This document shows, one piece after another, positions 1-6,450 of a stretch of DNA of 34,067 bases. Every line of letters starts with the position of its first letter. Positions within the stretch are counted from its first letter, which is position 1. Source of the stretch: Sphingomonadaceae bacterium. GTDB lineage: Bacteria; Pseudomonadota; Alphaproteobacteria; Sphingomonadales; Sphingomonadaceae. The position numbers and the translations under genes are program-made. Under the pieces are notes generated by a model that saw nothing but the letters and a program-made list of their open reading frames with translations, made no database searches and was not told where the DNA came from. The stretch is from positions 1-34,067 of the forward strand of contig JAEMTM010000004.1 of NCBI GenBank assembly GCA_016462305.1, given 5' to 3'.

Positions 1-1275
1 TTTACTGAACATCCGCTGCGCCGCTGGGCTGTTGACGAAATGCGGTTGCGTCGTTTCGCCCCCGTTTCCGCGCATAGCGAAGTGTATCAGGTTGTGCGCC
101 TCATCGAAGCTGATGAACGCAATGCGGAGGATCGTTGGCTGATAAACGCGCGGCCCGATTTTGATGACTGGGCCCTCGCGCCGCGCCATGGTTCGGGGCA
201 TACGCTGGGCGGTGTTCATTTCCTGTGGGAACGCCATACCGAAGCCAGCACGTTAACGCTGATTTTTCCGCCAGAAACGCCTGAACCCGTTCGGCATAAT
301 TATATTCAATGGTTGGAAAATTGGCCGGGGGGCGTGGTGCGCGCGACGCAAATACGCATCGTGCCCAACGCAGAAAATATCGCGGCTGAATTGTCCGCAA
401 TCGGCATTTCGACCGATGAAATGGTCTGTTGCGATATCAATGCCGGCATTCGGCTGTGGTCCGATTTCAGCATTCATGGCGACGGCTATGGCCGATTGCT
501 TATCACCGCAGGTGATGTGGGAGAGGGCGAGCGGGGCCGGATCATTCAGCGGGTTCAGGAACTGGGCAATTACCGGAATCTTGCCTTGCTCGGCTTCCCG
601 GTGGTGCAGCAATATGGCCCCCAGCTTGACCAGTTGGAGCATCGCTTGTCAGACCATGCCCGGCGCGTTGCTTCGGCGGATGAAGATGATGAAACCTTGC
701 TCAATGATCTCGCGGCCATTTCGTCCGAACTTGAACTCATTCGTTCGGCCACCGGTTTCCGGCTCAGTGCGACGGCCGCTTATGCCGAAGTCGCGGCGGA
801 CAGGCTTTCCGCGCTGGATGTCCAGCCGATATTGAATTTCCAAAGCCTGACCGATTTTACGGAACGACGGCTGGTCCCGGCATCGCGGACCTGTTCGGTA
901 TTCCGCAAACGCCTTAGCGATATTGCCGAGCGCATCTCTGGCGTCATGCACACGCTCGATGTGCGCATTGACAGCCGGATAAAGGCGCAGAATCTTGTGC
1001 TGATGCGGTCGATGGAGCGCTCAACACAGCTTCAGTTTCGCCTACAAACCTTGGTGGAGGGGTTGTCGGTTATTGCGGCTGCTTATTATCTCGTTGGGCT
1101 GATTGCCTATATGACAAAGGGCGTGGCCGCGACCAAAAGCGGGTCAAACAGCGAGATGTTTGTCGGCGCTGTGACCCTACCCATAATGTTGCTGATTTAC
1201 CTCTTCGTAAACCGCCTCAGGCACAAGGTGCTGAAGGAAAGCGGCGCGGAAAATGAACATATAGAAAAGCACTGA
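1..1275 (+). CDS. DUF3422 family membrane protein, 5' end missing
   Basis: The frame is open from base 1, and the residues before the first ATG (position 40) already read like the start of DUF3422 proteins (HPLRRWAVDEM). The gene therefore begins left of the window and the ATG at 40 is probably internal. The family has a large soluble N-terminal part and two C-terminal membrane helices. Here these are about residues 348-367 and 382-400, counted from the ATG at 40, followed by a short charged tail. No enzymatic role is established for the family and I see no catalytic motif. It ends about 110 bases before the cytochrome c gene on the same strand. Family assignment is from sequence resemblance; function unknown. 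Confidence 0.8.
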   Translation, partial: FTEHPLRRWAVDEMRLRRFAPVSAHSEVYQVVRLIEADERNAEDRWLINARPDFDDWALAPRHGSGHTLGGVHFLWERHTEASTLTLIFPPETPEPVRHNYIQWLENWPGGVVRATQIRIVPNAENIAAELSAIGISTDEMVCCDINAGIRLWSDFSIHGDGYGRLLITAGDVGEGERGRIIQRVQELGNYRNLALLGFPVVQQYGPQLDQLEHRLSDHARRVASADEDDETLLNDLAAISSELELIRSATGFRLSATAAYAEVAADRLSALDVQPILNFQSLTDFTERRLVPASRTCSVFRKRLSDIAERISGVMHTLDVRIDSRIKAQNLVLMRSMERSTQLQFRLQTLVEGLSVIAAAYYLVGLIAYMTKGVAATKSGSNSEMFVGAVTLPIMLLIYLFVNRLRHKVLKESGAENEHIEKH

Positions 1276-1386
1276 TATGATTGCATAATGGCCTTTCCAT
1301 GGGGGGCGTTGTTGCATAAACTTACCACGAAATTGCCCATGTAAGAAATCGGCTATGTGGCCAATAAAGACGCGACAGGAGAATCT

Positions 1387-1875
1387 ATGGTCAACACAAA
1401 AGCAATGGCTTGCCTCGCTTTATCGGCAATGCTTGCCGCATGCTCGGGTGGTTCGCAAGGCGAAGCGGATACATCAACGCAGGCAGATGCATCTGCCCCA
1501 ACCGCATCTGCGGGTCCGCCCGCCGCGACCGACATGAGCACGCTTGATGGCACCATATTTGCCAATTTCACCGGCAATGCCGCCAATGGCAAGCTGGTAT
1601 TCGCGCAATGCCGCACCTGCCATGTGACCGACGCTGGCGTGAACAAAATCGGCCCATCCTTGCATAATATTGTCGGACGCACGGCTGGAACAGTTCCAGG
1701 ATATACTTATTCTGCGGCAAATGCGGGCGCTGGCTTTGTTTGGACCAAGGAAAAATTGTTCCAGTATTTGGAAAAGCCACAGCGCGTCATGCCGCAGACG
1801 AAGATGATCTTCGCGGGTCTGCCAGATGCGCAAAAGCGGGCGGACCTGATCGCGTATCTTGAAACGCCAAGCTGA
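1387..1875 (+). CDS. Class I cytochrome c, predicted lipoprotein
   Basis: A 162-residue c-type cytochrome. Residues 1-19 form a lipoprotein signal with a lipobox ending at Cys19 (LAAC). A low-complexity Ala/Thr/Ser linker to about residue 50 follows, then a cytochrome c2-like domain. Heme attaches at C75-R-T-C78-H79. The distal ligand is probably Met140 in PQTKM, and the N-terminal side resembles mitochondrial-type cytochrome c (GKLVFAQCRTCH, KIGPSLHNIVGR). I prefer the ATG at 1387 over the GTG at 1357 because AGGAG (1377-1381) is 5 bases upstream and the signal sequence then starts correctly. The protein would sit in the periplasm, tethered to a membrane, and carry electrons; its redox partner is not visible here. 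A strong terminator follows. Confidence 0.9.
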   Translation: MVNTKAMACLALSAMLAACSGGSQGEADTSTQADASAPTASAGPPAATDMSTLDGTIFANFTGNAANGKLVFAQCRTCHVTDAGVNKIGPSLHNIVGRTAGTVPGYTYSAANAGAGFVWTKEKLFQYLEKPQRVMPQTKMIFAGLPDAQKRADLIAYLETPS

Positions 1876-1898
1876 TATTCCCACCCTATGCGACAATG

Positions 1899-1924
1899 AA
1901 AGGCCGGGTCATCCCCGGCCTTTT
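1899..1924 (+). terminator. Rho-independent terminator after cytochrome c
   Basis: A perfect 10-bp stem (AAAGGCCGGG at 1899-1908 with CCCGGCCTTT at 1914-1923) has a 5-base loop and ends in TTTT. It lies 23 bases after the cytochrome stop. Confidence 0.9.
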
Positions 1925-2007
1925 GTCGGTGCGCGGCGGGCGGTCGATAGCGTCATCTTTATGCACTGGCGACGGAGCAGGCTGCAATCATTCGATGCCG
2001 CGCCGGT

Positions 2008-2032
2008 TGAACCAAGCAGCGCTTCGGGCGTT
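2008..2032 (+). promoter_or_regulatory. Possible EcfG-type promoter, one mismatch
   Basis: TGAAC (2008-2012) lies 16 bases before CGTT (2029-2032). The EcfG consensus is GGAAC-N16/17-CGTT, so there is one mismatch in the -35. It would transcribe the small gene at 2118 with a leader of roughly 80 bases. The gap 1925-2117 otherwise holds only the repeat at 2087-2107. Confidence 0.4.
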
Positions 2033-2086
2033 AGCTTTGTCCGGTGCCGCGTTGCACCGAACAGTATGACCTCAAACCGCGAAAGC

Positions 2087-2107
2087 GGATTTAAGTGGTC
2101 CTGACCC
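2087..2107 (+). repeat. 21-base repeat, copy 1
   Basis: The 21 bases here, starting GGATTTAAGTGG and ending CCTGACCC, occur again exactly at 28075-28095. The core GGTCCTGACC (2097-2106) is itself an imperfect palindrome (GGTC-CT-GACC). This copy abuts the ribosome binding site of the gene at 2118. Confidence 0.85.
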
Positions 2108-2117
2108 CAGGAGTGTT

Positions 2118-2303
2118 ATGATGATGAATATGCAAAATGGCGTCGATCCCGATCCCAAGCCTTACAGCCCGCCGAACGAAGTACCAGGCACCACACCAGA
2201 CGAGGTCCATCCAGATGATTTGGGCGATACCGATTATCCCGGTAGCATTCCCAATGAGACCCCGGTGGAATCACCCCCGTCGGAATCAAGTTTGCTGAAT
2301 TGA
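2118..2303 (+). CDS. Small acidic proline-rich protein, unknown function
   Basis: A 61-residue protein with no signal sequence or membrane segment. After MMMNMQNG it is a series of short Asp/Glu/Pro turns (DPDPKPYSPPNEVPG, TPDEVHPDDLGDTDYPGS, NETPVESPPSE), so it is probably disordered. AGGAG (2109-2113) lies 4 bases before the first ATG and 7 before the second (2121), so either could be the start. A bidirectional terminator follows. Coding status is supported by the ribosome site, the terminator and strongly biased composition; similar small Pro/Glu/Asp proteins are known in sphingomonads. I do not know what it does. The possible EcfG-type promoter at 2008 would make it a stress gene. Confidence 0.65.
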   Translation: MMMNMQNGVDPDPKPYSPPNEVPGTTPDEVHPDDLGDTDYPGSIPNETPVESPPSESSLLN

Positions 2304-2315
2304 AAAGCTGAATGA

Positions 2316-2355
2316 AAAAAAGGGCTGTCGGCAGTGAAGCGGACAGCCCTTTTTT
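2316..2355. terminator. Bidirectional terminator between convergent genes
   Basis: AAAAAAGGGCTGTC (2316-2329) pairs perfectly with GACAGCCCTTTTTT (2342-2355), loop 12 bases. The A run and T run make it usable from both strands, serving the genes ending at 2303 (plus) and 2413 (minus). Confidence 0.92.
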
Positions 2356-2412
2356 GCGTCAGATATTATCGACGGTGCCACCATCGGGGTGCAACATCGC
2401 GCCGACCGTCGT

Positions 2413-2865
2413 TCATGATGCGGTCGCTGGCGTGAAAGACGGCGGGTCGCTTGCGGGGAAGGATGCATCGGACATATCATCGGCCTTGGTCCAATTCTTA
2501 CCCGGATGATCGCGCATCGAATCCTTGCCCGCGTTGCGGGTTTGGTCGAAATTCTCATGATCGGTTTCATCATCGGCAAAGGCGGCAGAAAAATCATCTT
2601 TCCATTTGTCGGCCTTTGGCATCCATTGATCGCGCGTCGCGTATAGTCCTGCGCCTATGGCAATGCCGACGCCAATGACAGAGGCCAATGCGCCGAGCCA
2701 TGATGGCACGGCATATTCTGATGGACCGCTGCGTTTTGCTTTGTGCGCTTGATTGGACTTTGAACTGTGCTTGCCGGCGGTCTTCGCATTGGCGCGTGCC
2801 GACCCGTTTGAATTCTTTAGGCTTCCATTAGATGTTGTTTTTTTGGCGCTTACTGACTGTGTCAT
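2413..2865 (-). CDS. Single-pass membrane protein, predicted EcfG regulon member
   Basis: A 150-residue protein. Residues 1-50 are a Ser/Lys/Asn/Ala-rich basic region, one membrane helix follows at about 56-75 (WLGALASVIGVGIAIGAGLYA), and then an acidic soluble tail ends in SDASFPASDPPSFTPATAS. The last stretch matches a short C-terminal motif often seen in small alphaproteobacterial proteins (DASFPASDPPS). Function is unknown. The start is supported by GTGAGGATGAC before the ATG. A perfect GGAAC-N17-CGTT promoter lies 47 bases upstream on the minus strand, so this is probably a general stress response gene. It diverges from the stress-type membrane protein at 3041. Confidence 0.8.
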   Translation of the reverse strand: MTQSVSAKKTTSNGSLKNSNGSARANAKTAGKHSSKSNQAHKAKRSGPSEYAVPSWLGALASVIGVGIAIGAGLYATRDQWMPKADKWKDDFSAAFADDETDHENFDQTRNAGKDSMRDHPGKNWTKADDMSDASFPASDPPSFTPATAS

Positions 2866-2911
2866 GTCATCCTCACTTTCGTCATTTTTTGAAGTTTAAC
2901 TCTGCACAGCT

Positions 2912-2937
2912 AACGACGAAAGCTACGGGCTGGTTCC
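2912..2937 (-). promoter_or_regulatory. EcfG promoter, perfect consensus
   Basis: On the minus strand GGAAC (2937-2933) is followed after exactly 17 bases by CGTT (2915-2912). This is the alphaproteobacterial EcfG (ECF15) consensus without mismatch. The predicted start of transcription is about 2905, giving a leader of about 40 bases for the gene at 2865. Confidence 0.8.
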
Positions 2938-2985
2938 TCTGAACAGCCGCCAAATTGCACAGTTGAGCGGGGATCAGGCAAAATC

Positions 2986-3010
2986 GGAACCAAATGGCCA
3001 CAGCGATGTT
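2986..3010 (+). promoter_or_regulatory. EcfG promoter for the GlsB-like gene
   Basis: GGAAC (2986-2990), 16 bases, then TGTT (3007-3010), one mismatch to CGTT. It ends 30 bases before the ATG at 3041, which places the transcript start correctly for that gene. Confidence 0.72.
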
Positions 3011-3040
3011 TTCCTTCGCACTCTGAAAGGGAGAAATGAC

Positions 3041-3310
3041 ATGATTATTATCACCATTCTGATCGTCGGCGGCATTTTGGGCTGGCTGGCCAGCATCGTC
3101 ATGCGCACCGATGGGCAGCAAGGCATTTTCTTGAACGTCGTTATTGGCATTGTGGGTGCTTTTTTGGCTGGCTTTGTCATCACCCCCCTGATTGGTGGCG
3201 CACCAATCACCAGCGGTAATTTCGATATCCGTTCGTTGGTCGCGTCATTTTTGGGCGCAGTCGTTCTGTTGGCGATCGTCAATATGTTCCGTCGCGGCAG
3301 TGTCCGTTAA
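3041..3310 (+). CDS. GlsB/YeaQ/YmgE family stress-response membrane protein
   Basis: An 89-residue, very hydrophobic protein with three predicted membrane helices (about residues 1-20, 28-50 and 65-83). It has the family's Gly-rich wording (GGILGWLASIVMR near the start, NVVIGIVGAFLAGFVI in the middle). The family was once called transglycosylase-associated, but no catalytic activity is established; members are often stress induced. I use the ATG at 3041 because AAAGGGAGA lies just upstream and a longer reading from 2963 would run through the promoter. It is probably co-transcribed with the lipoprotein at 3333, 22 bases on. Confidence 0.9.
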   Translation: MIIITILIVGGILGWLASIVMRTDGQQGIFLNVVIGIVGAFLAGFVITPLIGGAPITSGNFDIRSLVASFLGAVVLLAIVNMFRRGSVR

Positions 3311-3332
3311 TCATTAAACGAGGGAAAAATTT

Positions 3333-3623
3333 ATGAAAAAGTCCATTATGATTCTCGCCGCGTCTGTGTCTTTGGCGACGCTCGGTGCCTGCGATTCGGG
3401 TGCGGAAAATGCACAAGAGCAACAGGCTGATACCGTTCGCGACAATGCCGAAGTGCAAGCTGACGTTATGGAAGTTCAGGCCGAAGCCCTGGATAACAAG
3501 ACAGACGGCATGGACACGGCGGCTGAAAACGCCATGGAAGATAAAGCTGAGGCCGTCCGTGAAAAAGGCGATGCTAAGGCCGATGCCATGGAAGATAATG
3601 CAGACGCACAGGACAAAAAATAG
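3333..3623 (+). CDS. Small lipoprotein with LEA-like acidic helical repeats
   Basis: A 96-residue protein. A lipoprotein signal (MKKSIMILAASVSLATLGAC) has its lipobox Cys at residue 20. The rest is one long, highly charged Ala/Glu/Asp/Lys helix with recurring units such as DNAEVQADVMEVQAEA, AAENAMEDKAEAVREKGDAKADAMEDNADA. The spacing looks like the irregular 11-residue repeats of LEA-type or YtxH-like stress proteins, with no aromatic core. AGGGA (3321-3325) supports the start. It follows the GlsB-like gene in a likely EcfG-driven pair, so a role in envelope stress or desiccation protection is a reasonable guess, not shown. A terminator follows directly. Confidence 0.8.
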   Translation: MKKSIMILAASVSLATLGACDSGAENAQEQQADTVRDNAEVQADVMEVQAEALDNKTDGMDTAAENAMEDKAEAVREKGDAKADAMEDNADAQDKK

Positions 3624-3644
3624 TCCTCTCTTTGTGCCGAAATC

Positions 3645-3676
3645 AGGGCGCGTCGGGCAACCGACGGGCCCTTTTT
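3645..3676 (+). terminator. Terminator after the small lipoprotein
   Basis: AGGGCGCGTCGG (3645-3656) pairs with CCGACGGGCCCT (3661-3672) with one mismatch; the loop is GCAA, followed by TTTT. It touches the stop codon of the convergent kinase gene. Confidence 0.85.
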
Positions 3677-5385
3677 CATGCTGACCCTAGGCGCTCAAGC
3701 GTCGAAGCTGCGGGCGTATCTGGCAGCGGGAATTTCAACGCGACTTTTGTCCCGCTCCCCGCGCTGCTTGATATTGACAGCTTGCCGTCTACTTGGGTGG
3801 CAAAACCGCGCATCAATTCTGTACCCATTTGTGCGTTGTCTTCCATGACGACATACCCTTGCCCATTGTCCGAAATGTCCAGAATGGCACTCTCGCCATC
3901 CAGATCGAACCTTAGGGTGATTGCTCCACACACGCCCTTGGGGAATGCATGGCGAAAGGCGTTGGTGACCGCTTCAACCACGAACAGCGTCAATGGGACG
4001 GCATATTCGATGGGAACCGGGAAATTGCTTGCGTGGCAGATCAACTGAACTTGAGTCATTGACCGGCTCGCACCGCGCAACTGCGCGCATAGCTCAGCCA
4101 TCAGGTTATTGATTGGCACTTCGCCGTGTTCATAACCATTATCTTGTTCGTACAAAAGCCGGTGGATGAGCGCCAAAGCGTTTATCCGCGCACGGGTTTG
4201 TGCCAACACCTCCTGCCCGGGGCCTTCACGCACATGGCCCGATTGCAATGTCAACAGGCTGTTGATGATCTGCAGGTTGTTTTTGACCCGATGGTGCACT
4301 TCACGCGTCAGCAGCGATTTTGCCTCCAACGCTTGCGTCAGATCGTTATTACGGCGGTCGATGACGTCGGCCATGCTGTGCAAATCTGCACTAAATGCGG
4401 CTATTTCTTGGGGCGCACGATCAAATTTGCGTCGGTCCCCTGTGAAATCACCTTGGGCGAAGCGCCTCGAAACAATCCGCAATTCGCGCAACCATATCAA
4501 GGCCAGACGATTGGTTCCGACCCAGATGGCAATCGATGCAAGCAATATGGAAATCAACGGTAACAAGATACTGGCGCGCACTTGCGACACCGCCGCTGCC
4601 ATTAATGTATCCCGCGGTTCTGCATAGACGACAAACAGGTCAGAACTGTAGAGCTTATGCAGCGTATAAATCCATGATATACCCTTGCTATCGCGGATCT
4701 CGACGGGTTGGTTCTGGCGTGCTGTGACGTCGGGCGCAAAGGGCAATGGCCGGTCGCCACTGGCCACATTTGTGCCGTCGCGGGTCACAATCGCCAACGT
4801 CCCCGCGCCGCCGCGTGCGGCTTTGCGCAACCCGTCGCGCAGATATTTTACGTCAATGGCCGCAGTGATTGTGCCGTCCGATTGACCATCGGCGGTGCGC
4901 AACGGCAGGATAAGGAACAAGACATTCCTTTGGGCTATGGGCGCGAAAATGGGCGCTTTTGTAATGGTCATACCATTCGCACTGACCCCGCGTTGCCACC
5001 AACCTTCGTTCGCAATATTGACTGGCTTGGAAAGCGGAATGGCAGAGCAGCGCACCGTCCCATCTGCTGCTGTTCGGGCTATATTGGTGACGGGCGGATA
5101 ATTGCTTAAAGATATGCGTAACGCAGAGTCGCAATCATCGGTCATACGGATGACGTCACTGTTCGTTGTGTGCGCCAGCAACAGATGCTGTGCAATTACA
5201 AATGGGTCGCGTTGCCGTTCGGCAACCGCACTTGCCGTGCCTTTCAACCGGTCAAAGGCCAATTTTCGCGTATTTTCCAAAGTCGACATGCCTTGGATAA
5301 AACTTGCAACAGCCACAGGCAGCAATGCGGCGAACACGACCAGAATAAGCCCGTGTCGCATGGTCATGGGTCGCAAAAATGCCAT
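3676..5385 (-). CDS. HisKA_2 sensor histidine kinase of the general stress response (PhyK/PhyP type)
   Basis: 569 residues. A membrane helix at about 13-31, a periplasmic sensor domain to about 268 (dCache-like by layout) and a second helix at 271-290 are followed by a HAMP-like linker (RELRIVSRRFAQGDF). Next comes a HisKA_2 dimerization domain with the phospho-acceptor region E362-V-H-H365-R-V-K-N, then an HATPase domain. Its N box is E471-A-V-T-N475-AFRH and its G1 box D506-N-G-Q-G510. Kinases of this subfamily act on PhyR, and in the sphingomonad locus the neighbouring one (PhyP) is reported to act mainly as a PhyR phosphatase. It lies 65 bases downstream of ecfG on the same strand. The membrane topology is complete; direction of activity cannot be read from sequence. 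Confidence 0.9.
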   Translation of the reverse strand: MAFLRPMTMRHGLILVVFAALLPVAVASFIQGMSTLENTRKLAFDRLKGTASAVAERQRDPFVIAQHLLLAHTTNSDVIRMTDDCDSALRISLSNYPPVTNIARTAADGTVRCSAIPLSKPVNIANEGWWQRGVSANGMTITKAPIFAPIAQRNVLFLILPLRTADGQSDGTITAAIDVKYLRDGLRKAARGGAGTLAIVTRDGTNVASGDRPLPFAPDVTARQNQPVEIRDSKGISWIYTLHKLYSSDLFVVYAEPRDTLMAAAVSQVRASILLPLISILLASIAIWVGTNRLALIWLRELRIVSRRFAQGDFTGDRRKFDRAPQEIAAFSADLHSMADVIDRRNNDLTQALEAKSLLTREVHHRVKNNLQIINSLLTLQSGHVREGPGQEVLAQTRARINALALIHRLLYEQDNGYEHGEVPINNLMAELCAQLRGASRSMTQVQLICHASNFPVPIEYAVPLTLFVVEAVTNAFRHAFPKGVCGAITLRFDLDGESAILDISDNGQGYVVMEDNAQMGTELMRGFATQVDGKLSISSSAGSGTKVALKFPLPDTPAASTLERLGSA

Positions 5386-5450
5386 TTTGGTGCCTCGAAG
5401 GTGATAACTATGAGTCTACGGCGCAATCCCCAGTGGTTTTAACTTTACCG

Positions 5451-6065
5451 TCAAATGCTTGGCATGGGGTTAGGGTGCTTGGGCGATGTGCTCCGAACCG
5501 GCTTTGATCTGGCGGGCTGCTTCAAGACGGCTTCATCGGGACCGTTTATCAACGCCGCCAATGCCGCGCGGCCGCGCGCTAGCCTGCTCTTGACCGTACC
5601 GATGGCGCAGCCGGTAATGGCCGCCGCCTCTTCGTAGCTGGCACCGCCCGCGCCTACCAGCATCAGTATCTCGCGTTGTTCAGCGGGCAGCTTTTGTAAT
5701 GCCTTTTCAACATCGCTCATGTGGATGTGGTGTTGCTGCGGCGGTGCCTCCACCAGCAGCCGTTCGGCGGCCTCGGGGTCCCAACTCGTCATCCGCGCAT
5801 TTTTCCGCATCGTTGTATAAAACTGATTGCGCAATATCATGAACATCCACGCCCGGAAATTGGTGCCGGGGGTAAAGCTTGCATGCGCGGCCCATGCCCG
5901 CATCATCGCCTCTTGCGCAAGATCGTCCGCAAGTTCCCGATTGCCGCATAGTCCGCGTGCAAAAGCACGCAAAGACGGGATAAGCGCGACCATCTCGGTT
6001 CGAAAATCATCGGATGCATCGCGCTTTTCAGATATGGGGCGCGATTCCACCGGCAAGGCACTCAC
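5451..6065 (-). CDS. ecfG: EcfG, general stress response ECF sigma factor
   Basis: A 204-residue sigma-70 family protein of the EcfG (ECF15) group. Region 2 is about residues 25-90 (ADDLAQEAMMRAWAAHASFTPGTNFRAWMF is typical), and region 4 is about 116-170 with a helix-turn-helix at SYEEAAAITGCAIGTVKSRLARGRAAL. A basic, Pro-rich C-terminal tail follows. It directs RNA polymerase to GGAAC-N16/17-CGTT promoters, several of which occur in this window. NepR holds it inactive until phosphorylated PhyR binds NepR. The start is GTG at 6065 and overlaps the nepR stop as GTGA, which indicates translational coupling. No strong ribosome site is seen, which fits coupling. Confidence 0.95.
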   Translation of the reverse strand: MSALPVESRPISEKRDASDDFRTEMVALIPSLRAFARGLCGNRELADDLAQEAMMRAWAAHASFTPGTNFRAWMFMILRNQFYTTMRKNARMTSWDPEAAERLLVEAPPQQHHIHMSDVEKALQKLPAEQREILMLVGAGGASYEEAAAITGCAIGTVKSRLARGRAALAALINGPDEAVLKQPARSKPVRSTSPKHPNPMPSI

Positions 6066-6241
6066 GAAAATTTCTTGGAGGTCGATATCTTGGCATCGAT
6101 TTGGTCCAGAAGGTCAAGAAAGTCTTCAGGGACAGGTTCATTCGCAATGCTGTCATGCATCTGGCGTAACGCCGCAGTGAGTGAATCAAATTCTGGGTTC
6201 ATTGCCTCCCCCGCTTTCCGCTTGCGTTTATTGATAGCCAA
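6062..6241 (-). CDS. nepR: NepR anti-sigma factor, probable TTG start
   Basis: About 59 residues with the NepR core LTAALRQMHDSIANEPVPEDFLDLLDQIDAKI; the two helices around NEPVP clamp EcfG regions 2 and 4. I choose TTG at 6241 because GGAGG followed by 7 bases precedes it. It also gives a basic N-terminus (AINKRKRKAGEA) and the usual family length. Alternatives are the ATG at 6202 (46 residues, Shine-Dalgarno only 2 bases away) and the ATG at 6316 (84 residues, no ribosome site and translating through a hairpin). It is followed by ecfG with a 4-base overlap. NepR sequesters EcfG and is titrated by phosphorylated PhyR. Confidence 0.9.
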   Translation of the reverse strand: MAINKRKRKAGEAMNPEFDSLTAALRQMHDSIANEPVPEDFLDLLDQIDAKISTSKKFS

Positions 6242-6267
6242 TTGACCCCCTCCGTCATTCCAAGCGC

Positions 6268-6282
6268 CCGGCAAAGTGCCGG
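6268..6282. repeat. REP-like hairpin in the nepR leader
   Basis: CCGGCA (6268-6273) and TGCCGG (6277-6282) form a perfect stem with a 3-base loop. It is flanked by GTCATTCC on the left and GACCCAGG on the right. This is the wording of dispersed extragenic palindromes common in alphaproteobacterial genomes, but only one copy is in the window. Confidence 0.5.
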
Positions 6283-6365
6283 ACCCAGGCTGACAATATT
6301 CTGTTGTTATACCCATGGTTCAATACCACAATTCGGGTAGGTGAAGATTTTTATCATAGGCAATT

Positions 6366-6390
6366 AAGCAATTAAAGACGATATTGTTCC
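6366..6390 (-). promoter_or_regulatory. Possible EcfG -35 for nepR-ecfG, weak -10
   Basis: Minus-strand GGAAC (6390-6386) is exact, but the four bases 16 away read GCTT (6369-6366) rather than CGTT. It lies back to back with the phyR -35; the two form a 7-bp inverted repeat TTGTTCC/GGAACAA (6384-6390, 6399-6405). Autoregulation of nepR-ecfG is known in relatives. Confidence 0.4.
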
Positions 6391-6398
6391 ATATCGGG

Positions 6399-6424
6399 GG
6401 AACAAAGGTGCAGTTCGAACGTAT
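6399..6424 (+). promoter_or_regulatory. EcfG-type promoter of phyR
   Basis: GGAAC (6399-6403), 16 bases, then CGTATT (6420-6425), a near match to CGTT. It ends 26 bases before the phyR ATG. EcfG control of phyR would be a positive feedback loop. Confidence 0.65.
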
Positions 6425-6450
6425 TAGTTTCGCTAGCAAAGGGAGCAATT

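Noticed and set aside
1859..2104. 81-codon open frame after cytochrome c
   Set aside because: Runs through the cytochrome terminator and the possible promoter at 2008; no ribosome site.
2312..2509. 65-codon open frame on the plus strand
   Set aside because: Starts inside the terminator hairpin and is antisense to the membrane protein gene at 2413-2865.
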